This document shows positions 9,983 to 19,373 of a DNA stretch of 64,000 nt, in pieces; position 1 is the first letter of the stretch; every line of letters starts with the position of its first letter. The position numbers and the translations under genes are program-made. The stretch is from JAWKNZ01 sp041391425 (GTDB taxonomy: Bacteria; Bdellovibrionota_B; Oligoflexia; Oligoflexales; JAWKNZ01), in NCBI GenBank assembly GCA_041391425.1, contig JAWKNZ010000017.1, positions 1-64,000 of the forward strand. The letters run 5' to 3'. Under the pieces are notes generated by a model that saw only the letters and a list, made by a program, of their open reading frames with translations, ran no database searches and had not been told where the DNA came from.

Positions 9983-11833
9983 ATGTGTATGAAAATCGCA
10001 AACTTATGTCTAGTGATTTATTTTTTATCGATAGCTGGTTGTAAATTTTCTACTTCAAAGTCAAAATTTACTCCTGCTGCCGTGTTTTCTAAAAGTCAAT
10101 GCCAACCTGTCAAGCAAATGGATTCTAGAACATTTTCCGAGTTGCAGTCGTTTAATATTGCTCTTATGGCTGCTGAGAGAACTTATTTAAATAAAAATAA
10201 TACTAGTTTATTGCCAGAGCAAAAGGGTGAGCTGTTTATAGGTGAACTTAATAAGATAATTGCGGGTTCAATTGACAAAATCAGTAGAGCTTTAAAGACC
10301 GAAGTAAAGGAACTTGATGATATTGATAGGATCGAATCGGGACCAGCACGTTCAATTATTGAATCGATGATTCAATATAGGATAGCTAGGTATTTAGTCC
10401 ACGAAACTATAACTTTTGAAGACCAGGCATGGGGCGGCTTAGATTATTTTTTAAAAAGCTTTGATAACTTTGATGGCTTGGGAAGAACAGGTAAAAGACT
10501 TTCTGATGCGTATGAGGCTTTTAATATAAGAATTACGGATTATGTCGAAAACCAGAGGGAAGGCCAGGAGTCAAGTTACCGAATCTATTATGCTATTAAA
10601 TTGAAAAGTTTGATCTTGCGTTTGATGAATTTAGAAATTGAGCAGATAAATTACCGCAATAGACAAATATACGATGATTGGCAGGAGATTAGAGAAAATT
10701 TGGAATATATCCCGTGGATATATGGGGGGAGTGGCCTTGTCTTTTCGTATGTTTTTGTTGCCGGTAATATTATTCATCAGGCTACGAAAATTGGACTTAG
10801 AACAGCACTTAAGATTATTGGCAAAAAAATTCCACATAGTAGTAAAAAAATAATCGATTGGGCCTCACGTGCTGGCGCTGCTACTGTGATAGGTGCGAGT
10901 GGTTCTGCTGGTGCTATGGTTTCAAAGCATTATATTGAAGCTTTTCAGACTGCTAAGGAACAAGCCTTTATTAAAGGTAGTTCTTACACCTGTGAATTAG
11001 CTCATTATGCGAAAGAAGCTGCGATTCACAGACCAGAAATCTTGTTGGACTCGATGCTTACAGGTAGTCTATTTGGAGTCGGCGGTTCTATGTTTTTATA
11101 CCCATTTAAATCAATTGCTTTGAGGATAGCTGGAGTATGGGGAGTGGAAATTGCTGCTTCTACATCTGCTGCAATTGTTACCTCTAAGAGTGCACTTGGT
11201 TTCTTTACGGATATGTTTGAAGGGTGGAACCTAGAGGCACTAGCTAACAAAGATTATGATGAATTGAAGTTTGATGCATACCAACAAAAAATGGAGCAAG
11301 CAAAAAGTATTGCAATTCGTAAAGCACTTTATGCTCAAGAAGCAATTTTGGTCGGAGCTTTGGCTCAACATTTAGCCTTTCATTCTGTCCATGCAATCAA
11401 GGCCGGCGCGGCAGCTATGCACGCACTTTATGCTTCTGGAGTTGATACGGTACCGACAGCGGTATTTGGTATGTGGGACATTTTTTTTAAACATATCGAA
11501 GAAAACAAAATCGAGGCGTGCAGTTTTGATTCCAAATATAAAAATAAGTTAGTTAAGTACGCTGGTTATGCACACGGAGCAACAATTTTTGATGCTGCAT
11601 ATAACCAAGAAAACGAAACAAATGTGACGACCAGTGAGCCCCACTGGAAGAATTTATATACCCATCTAAAAGAATGCCTTTCTGAGGATTTAGCTGAAGG
11701 GCTTTTGGAAACTATATCGGGATTGCCGGCGACGAGTTTTGCAACTATCAACCCTACTGAACTTAATTTACCCAAGGGTTATGTCGTATCTGAGCAATTT
11801 AAAGATTTAATAGAAGGCAATTCTGACCGTTAG
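9983..11833 (+). CDS. Large putative lipoprotein, unknown function
   Basis: A 616-aa protein with a lipoprotein signal (KIANLCLVIYFLSIAGC; lipobox SIAGC, Cys about 20). The N-terminal ~230 residues are predicted helical and charged. The middle (about 245-320 and 340-410) has several Gly/Ala-rich hydrophobic stretches (WIYGGSGLVFSYVFVAGNII, AGAATVIGASGSAGAMVSKH, LTGSLFGVGGSMFLYPF) that could be membrane-inserting helices. The C-terminal ~200 residues are mixed. ATG 9989 is an equally good start; neither has a strong Shine-Dalgarno. No family was recognised. The sequence has no repeats and stands alone between a MITE and a convergent LptE-like gene. Confidence 0.7.
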   Translation: MCMKIANLCLVIYFLSIAGCKFSTSKSKFTPAAVFSKSQCQPVKQMDSRTFSELQSFNIALMAAERTYLNKNNTSLLPEQKGELFIGELNKIIAGSIDKISRALKTEVKELDDIDRIESGPARSIIESMIQYRIARYLVHETITFEDQAWGGLDYFLKSFDNFDGLGRTGKRLSDAYEAFNIRITDYVENQREGQESSYRIYYAIKLKSLILRLMNLEIEQINYRNRQIYDDWQEIRENLEYIPWIYGGSGLVFSYVFVAGNIIHQATKIGLRTALKIIGKKIPHSSKKIIDWASRAGAATVIGASGSAGAMVSKHYIEAFQTAKEQAFIKGSSYTCELAHYAKEAAIHRPEILLDSMLTGSLFGVGGSMFLYPFKSIALRIAGVWGVEIAASTSAAIVTSKSALGFFTDMFEGWNLEALANKDYDELKFDAYQQKMEQAKSIAIRKALYAQEAILVGALAQHLAFHSVHAIKAGAAAMHALYASGVDTVPTAVFGMWDIFFKHIEENKIEACSFDSKYKNKLVKYAGYAHGATIFDAAYNQENETNVTTSEPHWKNLYTHLKECLSEDLAEGLLETISGLPATSFATINPTELNLPKGYVVSEQFKDLIEGNSDR

Positions 11834-11893
11834 CTTACCTGTACAGTAGGTCCATGATATTCTTATTGTTTCAAGCAGGGTTGTGCTCGAGTG

Positions 11894-12538
11894 CTATCTA
11901 TTTCCTAAAAAATCTCGGACAATTGCGGCAGAAATGTTTTGACTCAGTTTGGTAAAATTTGTCTGGAAGGCTTCTTCTGCACGTAAAAATTGGTTATCTG
12001 TAGTTGTTGTGGCATTGTCCAGTAGTTTGTAGCTTCTTCCTAATTGGTAGGTTTTTTGAAATAATAGTTCTTGTTTTTTTAAGTGCCAAATTTTTATTTC
12101 GACCTTGATATTTTGTATTTCTTTATCGGCTAAAACATCAGGCTGAGTAAGTTTGTTGTATTGGCTTGGTAAAGCAGGATTAGTGGGATCAAATATTATC
12201 TCGTCTTGTTTTTTGGGTAGGGTTGTTGGGCTAATTTGCTTCGATGAAAACTGGCTTAGGTGTATTTGAACAAATGCGTCGGCCTTTTCAGGTTTCGTAA
12301 TTCTTAATTTTCCATTCGCTGCAAATGCCTGTTGAATGCTCTCCCATAATATCTCATGAGGTGCGACTTTTTGACTGCTATCAAAGACGGACTCAAATGC
12401 GATAGTTTTTACATCTGCAGGCGGATTTGAATGGATATTAGTAAAGCGGTAGGCGCAACCTGTACAAAATATAATCAAAGAATAAAAGGCTAAAAATGGC
12501 AAAGGGTTTCTTAAAGCCGGGTGGCATATTGAGACCAT
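11894..12538 (-). CDS. LptE-like outer-membrane lipoprotein
   Basis: A 214-aa lipoprotein: the signal sequence ends LIIFCTGC, followed by AYRF, the G-C-[AG]-Y start typical of LptE. The following pattern PPADVKTIAFESVFDSS ... LWESIQQAFAANGKLRI ... ADAFVQIHLSQF matches the LptE fold (strand, long helix, then the ADA-x-V-x-I strand). LptE plugs the LptD barrel and helps LPS insertion; lptD lies 2 kb away, which supports the call. A GTG at 12577 would extend the N-terminus by 13 residues; ATG 12538 is preferred because it gives a normal signal peptide. Assignment rests on pattern and context, without a decisive motif. Confidence 0.6.
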   Translation of the reverse strand: MVSICHPALRNPLPFLAFYSLIIFCTGCAYRFTNIHSNPPADVKTIAFESVFDSSQKVAPHEILWESIQQAFAANGKLRITKPEKADAFVQIHLSQFSSKQISPTTLPKKQDEIIFDPTNPALPSQYNKLTQPDVLADKEIQNIKVEIKIWHLKKQELLFQKTYQLGRSYKLLDNATTTTDNQFLRAEEAFQTNFTKLSQNISAAIVRDFLGNR

Positions 12539-12640
12539 TGAACTTAGCTTTTGATATAGAGTATTTATAACAAGCACCTATTTTGAAATTTTGATAAGAT
12601 AATATCTTAAGTAACCTCGGTCTGTTGGAGGTCTATCGAA

Positions 12641-13132
12641 ATGTATAACATGGACATCGAGGCAAGGCCAAAGATTCCGGTCATAGCATCGCAGCTTAGT
12701 GCGCATAATATAACTCAGCAGTGGCTGAAAGAAAACGATTATAGTGTCTTATTGGATGGAGATGGCTCATCTTGGGACGTGGAAGTTCATGCCAAGGAAG
12801 TGCCTTCGCCTCTAAATCCCCATGGTTTACTTTGGGAGCTTTCTTTGATTTTAAAGATGGACCTTACTGTTGACGAAATGCTCAGAATTGGCGTCTTTAA
12901 TCAGGAGAATGATAGCAGGCTACTAGCTATGCTAGAAGAGGAGAAGATTCCGTTATTAATCAGGCCTAAAACGTTTCAGGGGGACACAGACGAAGATGCA
13001 CGGCGTAAGCTAACTAATGCTTTACCTAAGGTTCGAGCGGATCTAGTTAGATCTAACCTTTTGAAAATAAAAAGAAATCTCGCATGTCGATGGATTGATG
13101 AGTCAAGGTGTTTTGCTTTCGAAAGGGTGTAA
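12641..13132 (+). CDS. Hypothetical cytoplasmic protein
   Basis: A 163-aa protein, soluble, without signal or TM segment. GGAGGT lies eight bases upstream of the ATG, so translation is well supported. The sequence is acidic in the middle (DGDGSSWDVEVHAKEV, EENDSRLLAMLEEEK) with a basic C-terminal helix (RADLVRSNLLKIKRNLACRW). No family was recognised. The STAS-like gene follows about 115 bp downstream on the same strand and may be a partner. Confidence 0.6.
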   Translation: MYNMDIEARPKIPVIASQLSAHNITQQWLKENDYSVLLDGDGSSWDVEVHAKEVPSPLNPHGLLWELSLILKMDLTVDEMLRIGVFNQENDSRLLAMLEEEKIPLLIRPKTFQGDTDEDARRKLTNALPKVRADLVRSNLLKIKRNLACRWIDESRCFAFERV

Positions 13133-13248
13133 GAGATACTTTGTCATATAAGGGCATTAACTTTTCGTTGCAATTTAGGCTCTTTTTGACTACCTGTTAG
13201 ACTTGCGTTTTGGCGGACTTTAGCTGTTGAGAATAGGAGTTGATCAAT

Positions 13249-13710
13249 TTGATTACATTGGTGCCCGAAATCATTGATGGAGCGGTTGTTTGCAGTCTAA
13301 TTGAGGCGTGTGATTCTTCTAGTGGTTCTGAGTGTGACATCTGCCATGAGCAGACGGTTTATTTACATAACTGGCTTGTTGAAACTGAGCTGAAGTATTT
13401 AGTCATAGATTTGCAAGAGGAGAAGGCTATCTGCAGCCCCTTTATCGAAGCTCTTCTGCATTTACGTAAAAGGTTAAGATTTCCATTTTTGTTTGCTGGG
13501 GTGATAGAAAAACCTAAGCAAATTCTTATGCGTTATGATTATACGGAATTTCCATTCTTCATTTCACCTGAGGATGCAGTTAGAGCCCTTCGGATGGCTT
13601 ATCCTTCTATTACTGAGGTCTCTTTGGAGCATATTAAAATGGGTGAGCCTATCGGGGGCATCAGACCCGCCGATGAACCCGAGGATGAAGAGGATTCGGA
13701 TGATGATTAA
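13249..13710 (+). CDS. Putative STAS-domain-like regulatory protein
   Basis: About 153 aa. The TTG at 13249 lies nine bases after AGGAG; a TTG at 13240 directly abuts that site and is less likely. The pattern YLVIDLQEEKAICSPFIEALLHLRKRL, then FLFAGVIEKPKQILMRYDYTEFPFFISPEDAVRAL, resembles the anti-sigma-antagonist/STAS fold (central strand, D-L, S-x-F-I-E-x-L helix, late 'ee-A-v-r-a-l' helix). The canonical phosphorylatable Ser-Ser-Gly is replaced by CSPF, so if it is STAS it may not be regulated by phosphorylation in the usual way. The C-terminus is a very acidic tail (DEPEDEEDSDDD). Function is inferred from fold only. Confidence 0.5.
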   Translation: MITLVPEIIDGAVVCSLIEACDSSSGSECDICHEQTVYLHNWLVETELKYLVIDLQEEKAICSPFIEALLHLRKRLRFPFLFAGVIEKPKQILMRYDYTEFPFFISPEDAVRALRMAYPSITEVSLEHIKMGEPIGGIRPADEPEDEEDSDDD

Positions 13711-13740
13711 GATTCTTAGGATTTTTCTTGAACCATTGCT

Positions 13741-14574
13741 CTAGCTATTATGCTGGTTTGAACTAGAAGACGGGCTTTCTTTAGATGGAGGGTGGTTCGC
13801 TGCTTCGAGAAGTTTTCTGTGGCGTAATATTTTTCTAATACCTCCGGCATATTCGCTAAGTTTTACAGTTTCGATGACAATCCCCCCGAATTTACTATTT
13901 TTCTTCGAGGCTGTAGCATGGATAATACTGCCTGTCCCATCTTCATTGTTTTCCAATAGTAAAACAATGTGCCCTGGATAAAGGATCAAGTCACCTACCT
14001 GAGCTTGTTGCGGATTTCTTCCAACGTAGACAAGAGAATATAGGCGTTTAAGGTCTTTTGCGTTTAACTTAAGGAGATCTTTGGTGGAGCCATATGGCAC
14101 TGGTAAGTCAGATTTTTCGAAGATTTTATTTACTAAGTGGCTACAGTCGATGCCGCATTTACGGCATGCTTTACAAGCTGTAAAGCGTTTTTTTATGGAT
14201 ACATTTCTTTTCTTTATACATTTTTTGCACTGGCTGCACGCATTAGAGTTGCCTATCCCAATGGTGCCACCTCCCCAAATATAGGGGACATATGCTAATT
14301 TAGCATAATTAATGGCGTGGTAGGTCAATTCTTCTTGTGTAAGAAAGTTTTGCGTAAGCTCGTAGTCAAACTGGCGAAAGGTTCGCGCTGGGTTTGGATA
14401 GGTAGACTCAAATCGAGCGTAGTTGTCGAATTCGGTTATCTGATCTTCTGCAAGGCTTTGAAAGCTTATCATAAGAAAAAGGCTGGATAGAATGATTGAA
14501 AGTAAACTAGCTATGGTTTTCGAATTGAAAAAACATGTTTTGAGGTTGGATGATGCTTTTGGTAGACGACTCAT
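13741..14574 (-). CDS. NlpC/P60-family cell-wall hydrolase with Cys-rich insert
   Basis: Secreted cysteine peptidase of the NlpC/P60 type, expected to cleave peptidoglycan stem peptides. The signal peptide is at 17-42 (LLSIILSSLFLMISFQSLA). The catalytic motif GIDCSHLV has Cys144, matching the usual G-x-D-C-S-G; His is at GHIVLLL (202), and a third polar residue may be IIHA (219). QVGDLILYPGH is the standard strand before the His. Between YIWGGGT and the catalytic Cys there is an insert with six Cys in two C-x2-C-x2-C clusters (113/116/119 and 134/137/140), probably a zinc site or disulfides. AGGAGGG precedes the ATG. It is convergent with the STAS-like gene. Confidence 0.85.
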   Translation of the reverse strand: MSRLPKASSNLKTCFFNSKTIASLLSIILSSLFLMISFQSLAEDQITEFDNYARFESTYPNPARTFRQFDYELTQNFLTQEELTYHAINYAKLAYVPYIWGGGTIGIGNSNACSQCKKCIKKRNVSIKKRFTACKACRKCGIDCSHLVNKIFEKSDLPVPYGSTKDLLKLNAKDLKRLYSLVYVGRNPQQAQVGDLILYPGHIVLLLENNEDGTGSIIHATASKKNSKFGGIVIETVKLSEYAGGIRKILRHRKLLEAANHPPSKESPSSSSNQHNS

Positions 14575-14894
14575 TTTTCCCTCCTAATTGCATCTTTTAT
14601 TCTTATTTGTAACATATGAATAAAACAGAATTTTTATAGCTGGACTTTTTTTCTATCCAAAAGTCAGTAATAACAGCAGGTTAAATTTGCTTAATCATCC
14701 AGCAGATGCCAGACTATAACGGCAAAGACTGTGGGATGCAAGTTTTTTAGGCAATAAATATGACTTTCTTTAAGGCATTTGGTCAGGTGATTTTATATAT
14801 TGCTGAAAATAAAGAGTTTTTGGCAGGCAGTTCGAGTTACAACGTTTCTAAAATAGATTGCTATTTGGCTGAAAACTGAAAAAAGTTGATGTAC
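14575..14894. other. 320-bp intergenic gap
   Basis: Lies between two minus-strand genes and holds the promoter of the NlpC/P60 gene. No ORF, repeat or RNA was recognised. Confidence 0.4.
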
Positions 14895-16079
14895 TTATTG
14901 GGTCCGGCTTGCGTTTGAAATGCGAAGTAGGTCTCGATTGATAACTGACAGGTTTTCTCGAACTGTTGCCAATTGATCGGCATTTGGAAACTGTTGTAAT
15001 GCATCTTCCAAATGTTTTTTAGCTGTCTGTAAATATTGAGCTTTTGCAGCAGGGTCGGACACGGGGATAGCATTTTGAAATGCTTTTGCAGCTAAACGCC
15101 TTAAGTCTTGTACGGCCCTATTACTTGCTTCCCGGATTTTTTCCTGTGCTGCTGCATATTGCGGTGAATCTTCTTTAAGTCGCTCCAGCAGTTCTACAGC
15201 GCGGCGGTATAGTTTTTGATCGACAAAGTTCTGCGCTTCTTCCAGGATCGATTCATCATTACGAAAGCTACTAGCTCCAAAACGAAGCGCTGGTTGAATG
15301 CTGTCGTTCTCTTGTGATTTGGTTTTATCAATTGAGGTAATCTTGGCAAGCGGATCTGATGTTAGCCCTAAGTTTTTTCCTATAGTAGCCCAGTTATTGA
15401 CCTGGAGTTGCATGGTTTCTTTGATTTTCTGACGAAAAGGTTTGGAGTTATACGTAGTTTCAAGTGCTCTGACAATAAGGGAATAGATCTTGTCCGTTTG
15501 TAATAGGGGGTTATGACTTAATGCCGCAATTAAATCGACTTTTCTTGCCTGTGCAGTCATTTCGATAGAAGGCCTTTTTATTTTGGCTATAACATCTTTC
15601 CAGATTGTATTGTGAGGGTAAAGATCAGACTCTTCGAAGTCTTCTTTTTCACTATTCTTGCTAGTGGATTCATGGATGACGGCCAATACCACAACAGCCT
15701 CTTCATAAGGTCCTAATTCGCTTTTACTGACAATATTATCAATGATAAGTTTATCTTGTAATGTATAAGCTGGTGTAGGCCCGCCAAGGCGTAATAAAAG
15801 GCTTGGGATATTTATTTGACTTAGATCGACATTTAGCTTTTTTTCTTCAGTTTGTTCAACGTTTTGTTGCGGCCCGCTGAGATCGGTGTTTTTGTCATCA
15901 GTGGTAGTTTTTGCCCCTTTGGAGCCCTTTGATCTATCTTTTATTTCAGCCTTACTGCTCTTTTTTGTTTGGCCAATTGGATGCTCGCCCTTTAAGCGTT
16001 TCCCGTGAACACAGCTTTGCATATAGAAAGTTAACAGGATTGGTAGAACGAATATCTGCTTTACTAACAAGTTTTTCAT
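14895..16079 (-). CDS. Putative lipoprotein with C-terminal TPR-like helices
   Basis: About 394 aa from ATG 16079 (a longer frame reaches 16142). The N-terminus KNLLVKQIFVLPILLTFYMQSC looks like a lipoprotein signal with a weak lipobox. A Lys/Ser/Asp-rich linker follows, then a helical middle domain, and at about 280-390 paired helices with TPR-like spacing (AQNFVDQKLYRRAVELLERL, then AKAQYLQTAKKHLEDALQQF). This suggests a periplasmic scaffold, perhaps for envelope assembly. No specific family was recognised. It follows the PorV/FadL-like gene on the same strand at 240 bp distance. Confidence 0.65.
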   Translation of the reverse strand: MKNLLVKQIFVLPILLTFYMQSCVHGKRLKGEHPIGQTKKSSKAEIKDRSKGSKGAKTTTDDKNTDLSGPQQNVEQTEEKKLNVDLSQINIPSLLLRLGGPTPAYTLQDKLIIDNIVSKSELGPYEEAVVVLAVIHESTSKNSEKEDFEESDLYPHNTIWKDVIAKIKRPSIEMTAQARKVDLIAALSHNPLLQTDKIYSLIVRALETTYNSKPFRQKIKETMQLQVNNWATIGKNLGLTSDPLAKITSIDKTKSQENDSIQPALRFGASSFRNDESILEEAQNFVDQKLYRRAVELLERLKEDSPQYAAAQEKIREASNRAVQDLRRLAAKAFQNAIPVSDPAAKAQYLQTAKKHLEDALQQFPNADQLATVRENLSVINRDLLRISNASRTQ

Positions 16080-16318
16080 ATCTGAAATTTTCTCACAAAA
16101 AGTAATTCTAAATTCAATTTTCGGGAGTTGTCTATTTGGCACGATATCAAGGCGTAAGGAAAAAGTGTCAGACCTATGTATTTACAATAAGAGCACTTTC
16201 TCTATAACTACGTAGACGCCTCGCTCGCTAGACAACATCCTTATATCATATAATGATTTTAAGGATGGCGCCAAGGAGAATGACTGCGGAGCTCCTAAAA
16301 TTTTGAGTATTGTCTATA

Positions 16319-17593
16319 TTAGAGCTCAAAGGAAAACTTTAGAAGGCTTCTGCGATCTTCTTGACGGGTGGCCGTTGTTGACACGTCTTTTCCATAAGAT
16401 GCGAATTCTATAGAAAAAAATGAAGCTCTGAGGCTTGCTCCGAAGGTTATAAATCCTTGGTTATACCCTACTCTAAAAGTTGTAGGGTTGATAAGCAATG
16501 GGTTGCCAAAAAAAAGTTCTAGTCCTGCGTGAAGTTGTTTAGAGGGCTCAATTCCAGGTAAGCCGTAGTAAGTGTCCCCTGAATTAAAGTATAAATTATG
16601 AGCATCTAAAGCAAGGCGAAATCCAACGTCTCTTGATAAGCGGGGGGTTATAGAAAGGCCAACGCGCACATCTGTGGGGTCGACTGTAGAAAGAGCCTCT
16701 GGATTTTTCACTGTGCCACCAAACTTAGTTCCACAGATTGTGTGGCGTGTTTCATCAAATGGATTTAGATAGTTGTCTTGGCAGCCTGTTGGAACATTTA
16801 GAACGGAAAATGCGAAGGTTGGGAACCAAAAATCAGCCATAGTGAACATACCACCTACGTCGACAGCAGTTCCTATGCCTTTGTTGGAGTTGTTGGTGAC
16901 TTCTTCCGAAAATGCCGTTTTGTCAATTAGGGTAGCTAAGGCTATTTTATCATCATAAGAGTAGCGGTAGGTGGGCCTTACTTGAAAACCAAAGTTCAGC
17001 CTATTTGTTCGATTTGAAAATCCAAAGCCTAGGTTAACTCCAGTATCAAAAATTGCTTTGACGTCCGCGCTTTCACTTTCCGAGTCGACAATAATTTGAG
17101 TTTTATTGTCTGAAAATGCTCCGAAAGTCGCAGGAGAGCCTTTTTTTAGTTCGAAGACAACAAGAGGATTAAAGGCGGCTCTTACCCAAAATGGTTTATT
17201 GCCCAGGGCGGCAGCTGCCTCTGAAATCACTTCGGCGTTATCTCCATCTGAAGAACCTTTTATGGCTTTGAACTTTGTATAAGCGTTCCGCCCTTCGGAA
17301 TTTGTGCCTGCAATAAATGGGAAACTAAGTGCATGTAAACCTTTCCTTGAGCGTGCCTTTCTAATCCTCGAGATTCCAGCTGGATTTGTCCATACAGCGC
17401 TCTCATCATTGGAAATTGCTGTAAAAGCGCCGCCCATTCCAAGAGGTCGGACTGGTGTGAAAGTTTCTGGCATTTCATCTGCCTTAACGTTATCCAATGA
17501 AATGCAAATGAAGGCAAGAAATAAGTAGCGGAATGCGCTTGATAGGCATTGCATTGCAATTGGAATGTTAATTTGCAGATTGGGAGCTCGCAA
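16319..17593 (-). CDS. FadL/TodX-PorV-like outer-membrane protein
   Basis: A 424-aa protein with a signal peptide (FRYLFLAFICISLDNVKA). Directly after it come TPVRPLGMGGAFTAIS and AVWTNPAGIS, the N-terminal signature shared by FadL/TodX, PorV and UPF0164-type barrels (G-M-G-G-A-F ... N-P-A-G). The rest alternates in strand-turn fashion (LNFGFQVRPTYRYSY, DVGFRLALDAHNLYF, TFRVGYNQGFITFGASLRA), as expected for a 14-strand barrel, ending KFSFEL. The TTG start is supported by AGGAAAGGAA just upstream; ATG 17554 lacks a site. It could carry hydrophobic substrates or act in secretion. Confidence 0.8.
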   Translation of the reverse strand: MRAPNLQINIPIAMQCLSSAFRYLFLAFICISLDNVKADEMPETFTPVRPLGMGGAFTAISNDESAVWTNPAGISRIRKARSRKGLHALSFPFIAGTNSEGRNAYTKFKAIKGSSDGDNAEVISEAAAALGNKPFWVRAAFNPLVVFELKKGSPATFGAFSDNKTQIIVDSESESADVKAIFDTGVNLGFGFSNRTNRLNFGFQVRPTYRYSYDDKIALATLIDKTAFSEEVTNNSNKGIGTAVDVGGMFTMADFWFPTFAFSVLNVPTGCQDNYLNPFDETRHTICGTKFGGTVKNPEALSTVDPTDVRVGLSITPRLSRDVGFRLALDAHNLYFNSGDTYYGLPGIEPSKQLHAGLELFFGNPLLINPTTFRVGYNQGFITFGASLRASFFSIEFASYGKDVSTTATRQEDRRSLLKFSFEL

Positions 17594-17832
17594 TTAAATT
17601 CCTTTCCTATTATATATAAACTAAGGGTATGGAAATACAGATCTATCAGTTTGCTTATCGCCAATTAGAAGTGAAAGCATAAGTTTTAGAGAAAGAAACT
17701 GTGTAATTACAGATGGTTAGTATTTTGAATGCTGCTTATCGGCTGGATTTTATTTATTTTATGCTGATGGTAGGAGCTATCTGGCGATTATAATTGCTAC
17801 GATTTGAGGAAAGTGTAGCGTCATAACATACC

Positions 17833-18236
17833 CCGGATCCGAATTTCTAGCCGGTTGCGTCGTTGCTTCGTCGTCAGGAAATCCTCATGTACCAACATGT
17901 ACACTGCGGTTTCCCTCCTCCTCGCGCCTAGCACCCGAGCGAACTTCGAACTGTTGAGAATTCCGAATTTCTAGCCGGTTGCGTCGTTGCTTCGTCGTCA
18001 GGAAATCCTCATGTACCAACATGTACACTGCGGTTTCCCTCCTCCTCGCGCCTAGCACCCGAGCGAACTTCGAATCCGTTGAGAATTCCGAATTTCTAGC
18101 CGGTTGCGTCGTTGCTTCGTCGTCAGGAAATCCTCATGTACCAACATGTACACTGCGGTTTCCCTCCTCCTCGCGCCTAGCACCCGAGCGAACTTCGAAT
18201 CCGGTGAAAATACTACAGTTTTTCAAAAAATTTCAA
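17833..18236 (+). repeat. Dispersed ~125-bp repeat, three tandem copies
   Basis: Three near-identical units begin at 17841, 17965 and 18090 (period 124-125 bp), each running GAATTTCTAGCCGGTTGCGT ... GCACCCGAGCGAACTTCGAA. The units are GC-richer than the surroundings. Each centre contains a hairpin core (ATCCTCATGTAC...GTACACTGCGGT). The last copy is followed by a ~32-bp flank (TGAAAATACTACAGTTTTTC) that also accompanies the copies at 62.5 and 63.9 kb. Reading frames through the repeat exist in several frames and are not real genes. Confidence 0.9.
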
Positions 18237-18251
18237 CACGCCCTAATATAT
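18234..18251. repeat. Truncated end of the 184-bp palindromic element
   Basis: The sequence CAACACGCCCTAATATAT, preceded by TT rather than GACGTTT, matches the right end of the element at 21920-22103. Only this end is present, abutting the 125-bp repeat array and lying 18 bp beyond the stop of the HTH/coiled-coil gene. Confidence 0.65.
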
Positions 18252-18268
18252 TTAACGCGGCCAGCCTT

Positions 18269-19216
18269 TTATATGTTCTCGCTTGAAATTGAGTTTGCAA
18301 GCATTTCCAAATCTTCTTTTTCCTGTTGTAGCTTACGAATTTCTTGGCCTTGTAGCTCTAATTGTTCTTTTAGAGTTAAAATTTGCTGGCTTTTTGCAGC
18401 AATGACTTCGTTTTTCATGGATACAATGGACTCAGACATCTCTGTGATTTTATTTATAGTGTCTTGAGTTAATTTAATAATCTCTTTGTTTTCTTCTTTA
18501 GCGAGGCTTAGGTGGTCGAGAAGTAGAGCAAGTTCAGGGTGCTCATTTGAGGTTAATGGTGCAAATGAGCCTTTTGGTATTTGATTATTGAGCTCTTTAT
18601 TTTGTGTCATAAGAGGTAGTTCTGGCAACTCTAATTCAATATTTTCTTCTTTTGATTGTATAAGGCTTTTTTGTTGGAATTCCATAGGTTTATAAGAGCT
18701 CGTGCTATTATTCACACTCGAGGTACTTTGATGTATTGGAGGGACTTTAGCCTTAGGCAATTCATTTTCATCTACGATTGGACCATCCCAGGCATTTATG
18801 GATGAACTTGTGTTCAGCAACGTAGATCTTACGGACGCAAATGCTCCTTGGCGTGTATTTTCTGGTTTTTGATAAAGCTCGTCGAAAATATATAAACGGC
18901 CTGCAAATGGTTTTGCTATAAGATTACCATTTCGAATCATTCTCCATACTTCACCAATATGGATACCATTCTTTATGGCATAGTCTGATATTTCGAGTCC
19001 TTCATTCTTGTCGGTTGCAGATGCAATTTTGCCATTGGTGATTGCCGATGGACTATTGTTTGCTTTGTGGGCAGTATCGGCAGCTATTTCTTTTTGAGCT
19101 GATTTCATAGGTTTAATATCTGCCCTTTGGTTTTTTGTACGCTTTTGAGACTTTCTCTTGGATTTTAAGCCAGTTGTGGATGATAGGGGCTTTTTTGAAT
19201 CGTTCTCAGTTTCCAT
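18269..19216 (-). CDS. Hypothetical HTH-like and coiled-coil protein
   Basis: About 315 aa; the ATG at 19216 has AGGA ten bases upstream. The N-terminal ~70 residues are Lys/Ser-rich and disordered. A short domain at about 75-115 (ISDYAIKNGIHIGEVWRMIR, then LYIFDE) resembles the MerR/excisionase-type winged helix, in which a residue after 'R-x-G-x-L' enters the wing; DNA binding is possible. The centre is Ser/Pro-rich, and the C-terminus (about 225-312) is a continuous coiled coil with heptads (MKNEVIAAKSQQILTLKEQL). No family name can be given. A DNA-binding or polar-anchoring role is inference. Confidence 0.65.
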   Translation of the reverse strand: METENDSKKPLSSTTGLKSKRKSQKRTKNQRADIKPMKSAQKEIAADTAHKANNSPSAITNGKIASATDKNEGLEISDYAIKNGIHIGEVWRMIRNGNLIAKPFAGRLYIFDELYQKPENTRQGAFASVRSTLLNTSSSINAWDGPIVDENELPKAKVPPIHQSTSSVNNSTSSYKPMEFQQKSLIQSKEENIELELPELPLMTQNKELNNQIPKGSFAPLTSNEHPELALLLDHLSLAKEENKEIIKLTQDTINKITEMSESIVSMKNEVIAAKSQQILTLKEQLELQGQEIRKLQQEKEDLEMLANSISSENI

Positions 19217-19373
19217 CAATATGCGTTCCTATGCAAAATATTTATTGTCTATAAATTTTTAACTCACGAATCGCACATGCGCAACCGATGAACCTGAAAC
19301 TTGTAAAAATTTTGCTCATATAATGAGCTTTTTTAAAGCATCTGAAATTTACATCTACTTGGAAGTGTAAAAA

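Noticed and set aside
17979..18467. 162-aa frame through the repeat array
   Set aside because: Built from two copies of the 125-bp repeat plus antisense of the coiled-coil gene; frames differ between copies.
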